The notes under the pieces are model-generated. The model made no database searches, was not told where the DNA came from, and worked only from the letters and a program-made list of their open reading frames with translations. The position numbers and the translations under genes were made by a program. Shown here piece after piece: positions 21,854-33,320 of a stretch of 64,000 nucleotides of DNA. Numbering within the stretch: the stretch's first letter is position 1; every line of letters begins with the position of its first letter. The stretch is from Holothuria scabra (taxonomy: Eukaryota; Echinodermata; Holothuroidea; Aspidochirotida; Holothuriidae): assembly GCA_037179385.1 (NCBI GenBank), contig CM074200.1:33855884-33919883 (forward strand), given 5' to 3'.

Positions 21854-24800
21854 AGAAAGCCAAAAGGCTTAGTGATTTCTTGCCGCTGAAATGTAAGGCA
21901 TTTTTTCACATTGACATTGCTTGGCAATGTTTTTCAATTAACAGGGCTCCACAATGTGCCCATAAAGTACACATGCAAGGCATCCAATCTTCCTACATTG
22001 AGATCCCCCTTGCCCGTTGTGAACCCAAATGACATTTGACCTCCACCAAAAACTTCTGGGACCATGTATTCACTATGTGCCATCTACAGGACAAGTTACA
22101 AGACCCTACAAGTGACATTTCTTGACAGACTGTGCAGGAAAGCTTGTCAGGCTTTGAACATGCTGACTCCAAATGAACTTTGACCTTTCAGAACATCAGT
22201 AGGGATCATCTACTCAATATGACCAATCCACACACTAAATATGAGCACAGTCACATGTATCGTTCTTGAGATATCGTGTTTACGAAGTTTTGACCTTTTG
22301 ACCTCTCATGACCCCAAATGACCTTTGACCTCCACCAAAAACAATAGTGATCATCTACTCAATAGGGCCAACACACTCGCCAAATATGAGTATAGTCACA
22401 TGTACCGTTCTCGAGATATCGTGTTTACGAAGTTTTGACCTTTTGACCTCTCGTGACCCCAAATGACCTTTGATCTCCACCAAAAACAGTAGGGATCATC
22501 TACTCAATATGGCCAAGGCACACACCGAATATGAGATTAGTCACACTTACTCTTCTTGAGATACCGTGTTTACAAGCAATTTTTAAGGAATTTACCTATT
22601 GACCTCTCGTGACCCCAAATGATCTTTGACCTCCACCAAAAACAATAGGGATCATCTACTCAATATGACCAACCCACACATTAAATATGAGCAGAATCAC
22701 ATGTACCGTTCTCGAGATATCGTGTTTACGAAGTTTTGACCTTTTGACCTCTCGTGACCCCAAATGACCTTTGACCTCCACCAAAAACAATAGGGATCAT
22801 CTACTCAATATGACTAACCCACACATTAAATATGAGCAGAATCACATGTACCGTTCTCGAGATATCGTGTTTACGAAGTTTTGACCTTTTGACCTCTCGT
22901 GACCCCAAATGACCTTTGATCTCCACCAAAAACAATAGGGATCAACTACTCAATATGGCCAATGCACACACCAAATATGAGATTAGTCACACCTACTCTT
23001 CTTGAGGTACCGTGTTTACAACAATTTTTAAGGAATTTACCGATTGACCTCTCGTGACCCCAAATCACCTTTGACCTCCACCAAAAACAATAGGGATTAT
23101 CTACTCAATATGACCAACCCACACACCAAATATGAGCATAGTCACATGTACCGTTCTCGAGGTATGGTGTTTATGAAGTTTTGACCTTTTGACCTCTCGT
23201 GACCCCAAATGACCTTTGACCTCCACCAAAAACAAGAGGGATCATCTACTCAATATGACCAACCCACACACTAAATATGAGCATAGTCACATGTACCATT
23301 CTCGAGATATCGTGTTTATGAAGTTTTGACCTTTTGACCTCTCGTGACCCCAAATGACCTTTGACCTCCACCAAAAACAATATGGATCATCTACTCGATA
23401 TGACCAACCTACACACCAAATATGAGTATAGTCACATCTACCGTTCTCCAGATATCGTGTTTACGAAGTTTTGGCCTTTTGACCTCTCTTGACCCCAAAT
23501 GACCTTTGACCTCCACCAAAAACAATAGGGATCATCTACTCAATATGACCAACCCACACACCAAATATGAGCATAGTCACATGAACCGTTCTCGAGATAT
23601 CGTGTTTACGAAGTTTTGACCTTTTGACCTCTCGTGACCCCAAATGACCTTTGATCTCCACCAAAAACAATAGGGATCATCTACTCAATAGGGCCAACCC
23701 ATCCACCAAAAATGAGTATAGTCACATTTACCGTTCTCGAGATATCGTGTTTACGAAGTTTTGACCTTTTGACCTCTCGTGACCCCAAATGACCTTTGAC
23801 CTCCACCAAAAACGATAGAGATCATCTACTCAATATGAACAACCCACACACCAAATATAAGCCATAGTCACATGTACCGTTCTCGAGATATCGTGTTTAC
23901 GAAGTTTTCACCTTTTACCTCTCGTGACCCCAAATGACCTTTGATCTCCACCAAAAACAATAGGGATCATCTACTCAATATGGCCAATGCACACACCAAA
24001 TATGAGATTAGTCACACTTACCCTTCTTGAGATACTGTGTTTACAAGCAATTTCTAAGGAATTTACCTATTGACCTCTCGTGACCCCAAATGACCTTTGA
24101 CCTCCACCAAAAACAATAGGGTTCATCTACTCAATATGACCAACCCACACACCAAATATGCGCATAGTCACATGTACCGTTCTTGAGATATCGTGTTTAC
24201 GAAGTTTTGACCTTTCGACCTCTCGTGACCCCAAATGACCTTTGATCTCCACCAAAAACAATAGGGATCATCTACTCAATATGGCCAATGCACACACCAA
24301 ATATGAGATTAGTCACACTTACCCTTCTTGAGATACTGTGTTTACAAGCAATTTCTAAGGAATTTACCTATTGACCTCTCGTGACCCCAAATGACCTTTG
24401 ACCTCCACAAAAATCAATAGGGATCATCTATTCAATATGATAAATCTACACACCAAATATGAGCATAGTCACATGTACCGTTCTGGAGATATCGTGTTTA
24501 CGAAGTTTTGACCTTTTGACCTCTCGTGACCCCAAATGACCTTTGATCTACACCAAAAACAATAGGGATCATCTACTCAATATGGCCAATGCACACACCA
24601 AATATGAGATTAGTCACACTTACCCTTCTTGAGATACTGTGTTTACAAGCAATTTTTAAGGAATTTACCTATTGACCTCTCGTGACCCCAAATGACCTTT
24701 GACCTCCAAGAAAATCGATAGGGATCATCTACTCAATATGACCAACCCACACACCAAGTATGAGCATAGTCACATGTACCGTTCTCAAGATATCGTGTTT

Positions 24801-24964
24801 ACAAGATTTTGACCTTTTGACCTCTCGTGACCCCAAGTGACCTTTGACGTCCACCAAAAACAATAGGGATCATCTTCTCAATATGGGCAATCCACATGCC
24901 AAGTATGAGATCCCTCGGACTTACCCTTCCTGAGATATCGTGTTTACAAGCCAAAGCGTCACAT

Positions 24965-25006
<42 letters not shown>

Positions 25007-25059
25007 ACGACATCACCATCGCATAGATTCCTTGCCTGCCTACGGCAAGGAATCAAAAA
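21854..25059 (+). mobile_element. Minisatellite-bearing element, copy 2 (HINE/Helentron-like?)
   Basis: 5' module: agaaagccaaaaggcttagt, gatttcttgcc. It contains a small hairpin aagcc-aaaa-ggctt. Then about 130 bases of unique sequence, a 20-unit array (22018-24955), a CA tract (about 24967-25000) and the 3' end acgacatcaccatcgcatag with an 11-bp palindromic stem gattccttgcc/ggcaaggaatc (25026-25054) and aatcaaaaa. The 5' module gattccttgcc (copy 1 form) is the inverted complement of the 3' end ggcaaggaatc. The order (5' module, tandem array, microsatellite, 3' hairpin) recalls nonautonomous Helentron-associated elements; the superfamily is inferred. Confidence 0.65.
22018..24955 (+). repeat. 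145-bp tandem array, about 20 units, with DR1/DR2 and forkhead motifs
   Basis: I counted 20 units by the ccaccaaaaac phrase (about 22041 to 24853; three units are altered at that spot), with spacing mostly 142-158. On the minus strand the core reads aggtcaaaggtcatttgggg, tcacgagaggtcaaaaggtc, a: AGGTCA-A-AGGTCA (DR1), then GGGGTCA, then AGGTCA-AA-AGGTCA (DR2). tgtttac (reverse gtaaaca) is a forkhead core. Two unit types exist: A (..ctcgagatatcgtgtttacgaagttttgacc) and B (longer, ..gatactgtgtttacaagcaa then tttttaaggaatttacc), which lacks the DR2. In several units one half-site is mutated (tttgatctcc). Confidence 0.9.
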
Positions 25060-28000
25060 CAAGCTCTCGATGCTATGTTACAGGCGATTAAGGTGTTAAC
25101 TGTTACACAAAAGATAATTTATTCAGTCTATGGACACAAATATCTATCATTATTTTAGGGATGAGTGAAATGAAAGATGTTGAATTCAAATCTTTTGTTG
25201 TAGATTAGGAAATATTTTGTCCACTCTCTTCTTTTACAGTAAATTACCAATCACTGTACTGTAACTTTAATTGGTCCAGTAAAACTTCAAGAACAATATT
25301 GTCTTTGTCCATAAATAAATTGAGTTAGACAAGAGGCAATTAAAGCAAGTTTGGTAATTCTTTGGCATGTGTTCACCTCACCTACAACACATCATTCAAC
25401 AAGTCATACTGAGCTACGCCCACATGACTCTACCATATGTTCAGCTTGCTAAATCGAACAGCCACCAAACTAACCCCTTCTGCACTTGAAACATTCCATG
25501 ATAACAACAAGCAATGAAGAATATTAAATTACCAGACATGTCAACAACCAGGCCTGACTACTAGCAAATATTTTTATTCCAGGAACCATAAAACCATGTG
25601 ACTAATGACTCAATGTAATTCTTTAAAAAGCTAATTCCTACGAGATCTGCATCACATTTTAAGTATACAAGCTACTGGTATGAATTCATACTATGAGGTA
25701 GTTAAATATATGCATGTACCAGCAAACTAGTTTGAATAACCTATGTTTTAAAGCTTTATGTTTCCACTCAAACAGAATGTCTGCATTGACAGGAAACATA
25801 CAGCATTCTCCTCCCACAAAAATGATGAGCCACATCAGATCACTTTTCGCAAAGGTATAGTGTCTATTAACTTGGATGTTAGGCCTCGAGAGAGTACTTT
25901 TTAACCTTTGGTAAGATGAACTGAGTTGAGACTTCATTCTTTGCTTCAGCAAATTATCTTAACAAACTAACAGGTCTTGGATAGGTTTTCAATTAAAAGT
26001 TAAGCTTCCCCTTTTATTTGACATGGGAAAAGTCCAAAAACAAGTTAATACTGAGGATGTCAAATAACTAGTATTGATATGCCCAACAGACATACACACT
26101 TGATTTAAATGTCTTCTTCTTTTTTTTTTTAACTCTAAGAACAGCCTACACTGGTATATAAAAATAAGAGTAATCAGTTTTGAAACTGATGGAAATTCCT
26201 ATCAAATCTATAATGCTTATCCTCAGCCAACATTAATCCCCTTTGTTGCACAAAGAAGGAAGTTTTTATCTAAATAAATAAAGATTCGTTCTTTAAGGGT
26301 TGAAGTATTTTCCAAGAATTAGGAAATTTCTTTCCATTTCTTTGACATGGCAAACATCCCACCAGAAGCAGATGATGTCTCTATAGTGTAGGTTGCAAGC
26401 AAGCAGAAAATATGACCTTTTCAATTCAAGGTTTCTTCATAAGTTATTTTAATCTCGTTGATTTCTCAGAGGGTCTACTTTAATTTGTTCCACCTTTATT
26501 CATGTTTGCAGAGAAGATTACTTCCAAAATGTACATTTTGCCATTCTCATCAATACAGCTATTAAGAGTACAGATGGTTTTGAGCCACCACTATTCTGCT
26601 TTATAACTGAAAACAGATCAGATGCAAGTGTTTCAAACAGCTGACCTATTTCACTTGAACTTTCCTATTACTCTATTGTATTAGTCACGGCTGCTATTTG
26701 TTTCACAGCTTTCCATCTTTAAAACTGTGGATCATCTTATTTGTTATGATTCCATTTTTTCACACATCTCTATTTGAAAACTTGGTTCTGTCTACTTTTC
26801 AACTTAGAATGGACAGTGTCTATGTAGCAGCATTAAAGATTCAAGAAGTTTACATGATTTGTCACAGTAAATGCTACATTTTATATGCACACAGCAAACC
26901 ACACAAACGCATGGAGACAGTATCATTTCATATGGTGTGTGCACAAACAACACACTCATATACACTCATTTTTAACAACGTTAAAGAACTATACATGGAA
27001 CAATATAGTGATAGTATCCATAACAAGATAACTTATTAATATTGCTATAAAACATGTAAATTACTCTACAAAGATATCTCCTCTTTGTGGTATGAAGTTG
27101 TAGAATATGCCCACAGTGTTTCCAGTCTGTCATCAGAGGTGACTGAAGGGAAAGACTTGTACCCTGTTTGAATTGCATCTAAACCCCTTACTGACCATTT
27201 TGTCATTTTCTTGATCCTGATTGGCTCATATAGCCCTCATAACTATCCTGTCTGATTTTGAATAACAGTCAGTGCCTCATTAAAGTGCAAATATTACTGG
27301 CAACACAGCATGTCTGGAGGGCATGGAGACTGTCACCTGTAGCTATGCAAACGAAACTTGCACTTGTGCCATATTGAACCTTTACCTTCTTATCAAGTTG
27401 ACATTACATAACTCATTCGTGTTGATGTGTTGTTAAATCTCTACCTCCACTCTCTTCTCTTTATTATTGCAATCAGTGGCATGCTTGTGGTTGGAGTACA
27501 AATGGAGATTTTTGTCTCATCTACTTATTATTGTGATCAGATAAATAAGCAAGCATTTCTTCCCCTTCCCCCCCCCCCTTTTTTTATGGAAATTTTGTAT
27601 CATTTCATTCATCTCCTTACACAGCTTTGTATCTATAAGTGATAGATATGTAAGTATTTTCAAACAGCTATCATCACCAGTTATTTTTAATGTCTCACCA
27701 AAGTTGCTTTGTTGTTTAATATCATGCTTGCCAACATCATCAAACAAAACATGTAGCAGATGATCATCAAGTTAACCCCAATGGACCCAATGGTCCAGGG
27801 GACAAAACTGTTACTTTCCTCTCTGAATGTTCACAATACATGTGGACATCACTACAGTGAATGCAAAGACTGACTTTTGGCAAACTATCATTTTCTTGTC
27901 ATTTTTTGTATTTCTACATTTTTTATACTTTAATTCAGGTAATCAGAACTTTCTAATATGGGTTTAAAAGCTGAGATAACAGAACAATTCCACATAAAAC

Positions 28001-28139
28001 AGGACTGTTGGCAAGTATGTTTCAGGTACAAAGTCACCTCCAGACCCTTACACCTTTCTCTATAAGCATTTAAGATCATGACTAACCAAGCAAATGAATG
28101 GAGGGTATGCCGATGGTGTTAAGGTATACTTCCAACTTC

Positions 28140-28385
28140 AATGTCACTAAAGGTTAGGTTAGATGGGAGTTTTACAGCCCAGTTTCCAACCAATTGGTTC
28201 AAGTTGAGCCCGCCACAGTTTTTATTTTTCTATTGAGGCTCACCGGCTTGTTTTTCCTACTCCATTGCATATGCCACAAAGAACAATGGCAGTAGGTCCC
28301 ATTTTTTAAAGTCTTCCACATGACCCCGCCAGGAATCAAGCTCCTGACCCCCCAACTGCAAGTCTGGTGCCCTAATCACTGAAGG
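28140..28385 (-). mobile_element. tRNA-derived SINE, near full length
   Basis: aggttaggttagatgggagt, tttccaaccaattggttcaa, ggctcaccggcttgttttt, ctactccattgcatatgcca, aatggcagtaggtccca, and a head with gaccccgccaggaatcaagc, caagtctggtgccctaatca. Confidence 0.85.
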
Positions 28386-29559
28386 CAATAGTAACATCAG
28401 CAATGATAATATCATTTTCACACTTCCCCTTCCCCAACTTCATTTCTCTCCCAACCCCCTTCCCCCCTCCCTACTTTTGCAATTTCTAGTGCTAATGTAG
28501 TTCTAAGTCAAAAAAACTTCACTACTTTTATAATGTGGAGAAGATTAATACCCCAAAATGGAAAAACAGCAAACATTCTCTCATCTTTGCAATCTTTAGC
28601 ACATTTTCTTGGTAAAAGGCATTAAACAAAGCTGCAGCAAGCTTTTTTTTTAGGTCCTTTTCCCCTTTTTCCAGAACAAGAAGCAACCATTTAAAATGAT
28701 CTGTAGGAAAGATCCACAACTACAGCCACTTAACACAGGGAAATGAACATCAAAAATAATTGGTTAATATTCACTGCAATGAACCAGGGAAGAGAAAGAC
28801 AAAGAGGTTCAGTATTTGGGGCTACAAGAGGCTATATTTTTTTCTAGTGTATACATACATCATGTGAACATTACCCAGGCAGTTTGCACATTAAGAGGGT
28901 ATTTGAAACTTGTTAATGCCAGCTAGTAAACCATGCAGTTTGGGTTACACCGTAAACGTATCTAAAACATCATTATTTGCTCAAAAAGGCTACTACCAAA
29001 ATATGTAACACACATTGTTTTGATTTTTGTGGTATCAAAAATACCTTCAAGTAATGATAATACTGGTTCCATCCACTCCGCTGAAAGCAAGATAGTAATA
29101 TAAATAGTTAGGTGCACCCTGAATTATTATCAACGGTAACATAGTGCCTTTAAGGAATAAGCCAATTGTACTTTTTTTTTAATGCAATAAGATCACCATG
29201 ACAACATGGGGTAAAAAACTGAAAAAGTTAAAGTTGAACTTTATGAATGTGTGTTAAAAGGAGATTAGAATTACAAATCTTATAAAATATTCACACTTAA
29301 AAAAAATTACCAAAATTCTGAGCTTATGGATTAATAGACCAGCTTCAGATTTTATATTTCTTCCCCATTCTTGTCACAGTTTCTCGTATCAAAAATATGT
29401 TTACAAAGGTAGAGGAAATACAAAGACTACTGCATATGTGGCTAATTGAGGTAAATGTTTAGTTTTGTTATTTCTCATAGCTTTAGAGGGACTATCAGCA
29501 AAGTTCTATGGTTCTTTTGTACTTGTGTGGCAGTATAACTGTGACAGTTTTTTCTTTTT

Positions 29560-29607
29560 GGGGGAGGGGGAGGGGGAAGGGGAGGGGGAAGGGGAGGGGA
29601 GGGTGGG
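29560..29607 (+). other. Strong G-quadruplex-capable tract near exon 29911-30054
   Basis: Forty-eight purines with a single T near the end, made of seven or more runs of 3-5 G separated by one or two A (ggggaggggg, agggggaagg, ggagggggaa, ggggagggga). A C-rich stretch at 29624-29659 could pair with it. It lies about 300 bases downstream of the exon, on the strand opposite to the transcript, so the RNA would be C-rich here. Confidence 0.75.
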
Positions 29608-29910
29608 ATCATGCAACTGAAAGTCCCCCAACCCCATTCTCCATCCCCCTCCCCCACAACCAAAACAATGAAAATGTCTAAGTCAAATCAGTGATTAAAT
29701 ACCAGATCATTTTCCCAGTGTAACAGTTTGATTTCACAATGTGGGGAGAGATCTTAGGAAGACAACCCCTCTCTATTTTGGATAAGAAATAAATTTTAAT
29801 TTGTTAGCTATAAACGTATGTAGCAATGGTACAATATTTGACCTTAGCTCAAATGCAAATGAGGTAAGTAGTACATACCAATGAATATTCATGCTACAAC
29901 ATCAACATAC

Positions 29911-30054
29911 CTGTAACTGCCACTCCAGTTGCAATGCCTACAGCACCATGTACCCCAGCCCCAGTACTGCTTCCAATTGGTGCATCCATCTCGTCCACTA
30001 CATCAAAGGAACCATTCAGTGAGGTCTCCTCTTGCCTGGCTGTATTCATACCAG
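29911..30054 (-). CDS. MADD: MADD exon: Gly/Ala-rich linker
   Basis: Two bases, 47 codons and one base: GMNTARQEETSLNGSFDVVD then a hydrophobic Gly/Ala/Val run (GAGVHGAVGIATGVAVT). It has a good acceptor aacctgcag and donor gtatgt, and both split codons join in frame: G+CT with the exon above, G+GT with the exon below. There is no clear vertebrate match. The hydrophobic stretch is unusual for this linker. It may be a lineage-specific or alternative exon, although removing its 144 bases would keep the frame. Confidence 0.78.
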
Positions 30055-32676
30055 CTGCAGGTTTAAAACCATTTGGGGCAGAAATCATTGATATTAGTTG
30101 AATTACAAGGCTGACATGAATTGTTAACTAACTGATGAGATATATCAAATATGTACAAAGTATAGGCCATGCAGAAAGTAATAGCGGACATTCATTAGGA
30201 AGCTAGATCCAATGCTAACCCACTGAATAATATCACTTGTAACATAATTAAAACAATTAAAATGCATGAATTTTATAGGATAACAAATGTGCAACTTCAA
30301 ATTCTGGAGGAATTAAGCAGGTCAAAGTTCACACAACCTGGACAATAACTTCACATCTTCCCCAACATGATGTGTTATGCTAATGAAAATTTATTTGCTG
30401 TATGTTAAACACACTATCTCAAAAAAAAAATTGAAATTGATAATCTAACTTCTGTTATATCTTTCTCTATACATTTTCTTTCCTTTAGGTTCCTCAATTC
30501 AAGGACAAAAACCAATCATTTGTTCTCTCTACAAAATAAGTGAATTAGCAAAAGATTTCCTTAGAATTTGCCTAGTAAGTTGCACAGGATTGTATTAATA
30601 TCAACAGTTTAATATTCCGTGTGATTAACAAGTGGTTTCTAAAAACCACTGTTTTCCAATCTTGCATTATCATGGTGTCGCAATCCAGTTCCAAAATATT
30701 TGAAAACTTGACACTGTCTCATCAATATATAAAAGTAATAATCACTTATTCAGCAATTGTGTATTGCTAGTGTGTGAGCGACTATCATTAACTAGGTATG
30801 CTTTACACATTGTTTGCATGGCTTTGTGAAGTCAAATACAGTACATTCTCCATCTCTAAAAACAGTTGGTGCATAAAAGTGAATTTGTGATTCTTTAGGG
30901 GGAGAGAGGTTGCAACCCAGTGTTGTTACCAGAAAACAGGATGCGCCAAGATAAAAGTTGAGGACGCTTGCCATAGATGAACCAAAGCAGAATTAATTTT
31001 GATGTCAGCCATTAGAGAAAGCCATCAGACTAAATTCAGTCTGAAATCTTTTTTTTAGTGTCAACATTTGAATCTAAATCCTCCAATTGAATGAAAAGGG
31101 TTCAGTCTTTACATCTATAAATGCCTATGTATAATAGATGTAACTTTCTTTGGACTTGTGAGATAAACATTCCTAGGACTGAAATATGCCCCACTTAATT
31201 TCCCTTTGACTTGCCAGGGTTTAATTCCATGGGCAGTTTCATAGCAATATGAACAGCTTGGGAAAAAATTAACTACATCAAAAGCAGAGTGTTGGTATTA
31301 AAATAAAATAAAACACAAAACAGACAAAATCATGCAAATAGACAAGACAATTAAAGGGGACTATTGACTTGCTTGTAAACTGGTTTTTGAAGGTACTGCA
31401 ACATGGCAATAAGTGATATTGTATTCTGTGATTAATTGAAACTTCAGATGATGTCTGGTAGGAAGACAAATTCATGCTATTGACATAAAATAAGTAAAGA
31501 GTGCAATGTATCCAGCCTTGTTTGTGGTCTGCAGGTCTTGTACATTGATATAATTAATTATAAGAGATATTAAATTTGTCCAAGACTTTGTTGATTTCAT
31601 CTACCGTAATATATTTGCTTGGACATATATAAAAAATGATATGACCTAATTTCAGGTAAAATACAGACAAGAAATCCCACTTTTGAGTTTGCTGTCATCT
31701 TATCCTTGTCATGAATTTAAGCTACCATCCTGATAACCATAAATTTTCAAGGTTATAGATATTTAGAGACATGAACTAAACCTGTTATATGTACTCCTAC
31801 TTGAATAACTGTAGATAATGATTCTGACACTAAATAATATGCTGACACATGGCTCAGCAATAAACCAGCATCTTTCTTTTTTTTTTGAATGATAAATTTA
31901 TGTTCCCATTCTTCAAGAGAGACAGTTCAAGTTAGCTGTCCAAAGAGCTTCTTACTTGACAAACAGCCCAGATGGTACTTTTTTTAATCTAGTGAATGTG
32001 GTGAAAATGGTTGCCTGTGTAACCATGACAACAGCACCTCTGCAAATTAGGCAATTGAATTTTGCAACAATATCACCATAGCTTCTTCTTCCCACTATTT
32101 GCACAACACTTACTCCTTCAAGCTATCGATTTCTTTGGTCGTAGTTTTACATGATATTCTCCTCAGGTTGATTGGAGTTGAAAGCTAAAGGCCTGGAGGG
32201 AGCAACTGAATATTTTAGTACCATGTTTACTTCTAATACTTGATCTATAGCTCCCTTTGGGATTATTTAACCCATTTGTATATGAACTTTTGTTCTGAAT
32301 AATCCTTGCAACACAGCCTCTTCAAAGAAACAGTTGCAGACTGACCAGCAAGGTAAAAAAAAATATTGTACATCACAAATGAAGAACAAATAAAATTAAA
32401 CAGAAACACTTTCTGCTCCAAATAGCATCTTGTGAAAAAAAAACCCTTTCATATATAATTAAGTAAGAACAAATACGATTTTACCACAACATTTTCTGCT
32501 CCAAATAGCACCTTGTGAAGTTCATCTAAACTAATACAAGAAGGAAACAACTCTAAACAGAGCTCTTTTAAATTCTAAAACAGCTTTTGAACAACAAAAC
32601 AATGAGAAAATGTTTCTCAAAAAGTATCCAAATTTTATTTGTTTGTGTCCCTAGTGTAAAGTTGTACCACTCTTAT

Positions 32677-32914
32677 CAGGGTTCGACAAATCCCCCGCCC
32701 AACAGTCCCGGGCAAGTAAAAAATGACTCGGACAAGTGAACTGCTCAATATTGTGGCCCACTGGGCAAGCAGCACAGAAGTCTTCTTCACATAGGAATTC
32801 AATGGCTAGTACTAGATAATTAGATATGGAATAGTGTATATTCATGCGGACAAGTAGGCTCTGGGAATCCCTAGCCCGATGGACAAGTAATAAAATCGAA
32901 TTTGTCAAAGCCTG
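32677..32914. mobile_element. hAT-type MITE with 8-bp target duplication
   Basis: The ends cagggttcgacaaat and (reverse complement) caggctttgacaaat are inverted repeats with the CAGG start usual for hAT. The flanks actcttat (32669-32676) and cctcttat (32915-32922) are an 8-bp duplication with one mismatch. Inside, the phrases ggacaagt and gggcaag recur in both orientations. Too short for a transposase. Confidence 0.8.
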
Positions 32915-33201
32915 CCTCTTATGTTACTATGCATATGAGTGTATCAATTTCATTTGTCGGTACCAGTCAAAATGAATTTAATGTTGAGAAATCTGAACAG
33001 GAAAATTCATCAACAGAAGATGGTATCCTCATTAAAAATAATTCCTCTACTCTCCATGTGTAATTTAGCTTTGTTACATCTTAGTTGCCTAAATTTTAAC
33101 ACCCCCATCTAGTTCTCTTCCTTCTAAATTTTTCTCTTTGGTCAATTATCAGTAAAACTCATGAACAGTTCTTTCTTGGACAGTTTTATGACAGTTTAGT
33201 C

Positions 33202-33320
33202 CAGGTGTGGGCAACCTACTCCCAGTGGACTGCATGTAGCTGGCCACCAACTTTTCCTGCAACTCATGAGATATCTCAAAGAAGAGAAAAAAGTGATTTG
33301 CCATCACAAACCTTTTCTGC
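33202..33320 (+). mobile_element. hAT remnant, left end only (tentative)
   Basis: caggtgtgggcaacctactc resembles the CAGGGGTGGGCAAACT end typical of many animal hAT elements. No matching right end was found. The right limit is arbitrary. Confidence 0.4.

Larger units (their letters stand above)
10832..29910. other. 19.1-kb MADD intron
   Basis: The largest intron found. It holds 118-bp repeats with a palindrome (12828-13030), SINEs (15625-15810, 17190-17275, 28140-28385), a dispersed repeat (16180-16460), a local duplication (16505-16940), two minisatellite-bearing elements (17807-20573 and 21854-25059) and G-rich tracts (17430-17463, 29560-29607). Stretches 10832-12827, 13031-15624, 20574-21853, 25060-28139 and 28386-29559 show no recognised feature. 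No exon supported. Confidence 0.75.

Noticed and set aside
22018..24955. CRISPR array
   Set aside because: Repeats are contiguous 145-bp units without unique spacers, in a eukaryotic intron.
24799..25099. Frames through the second CA tract
   Set aside because: Poly CVCV or THTH translation of a microsatellite within a mobile element.
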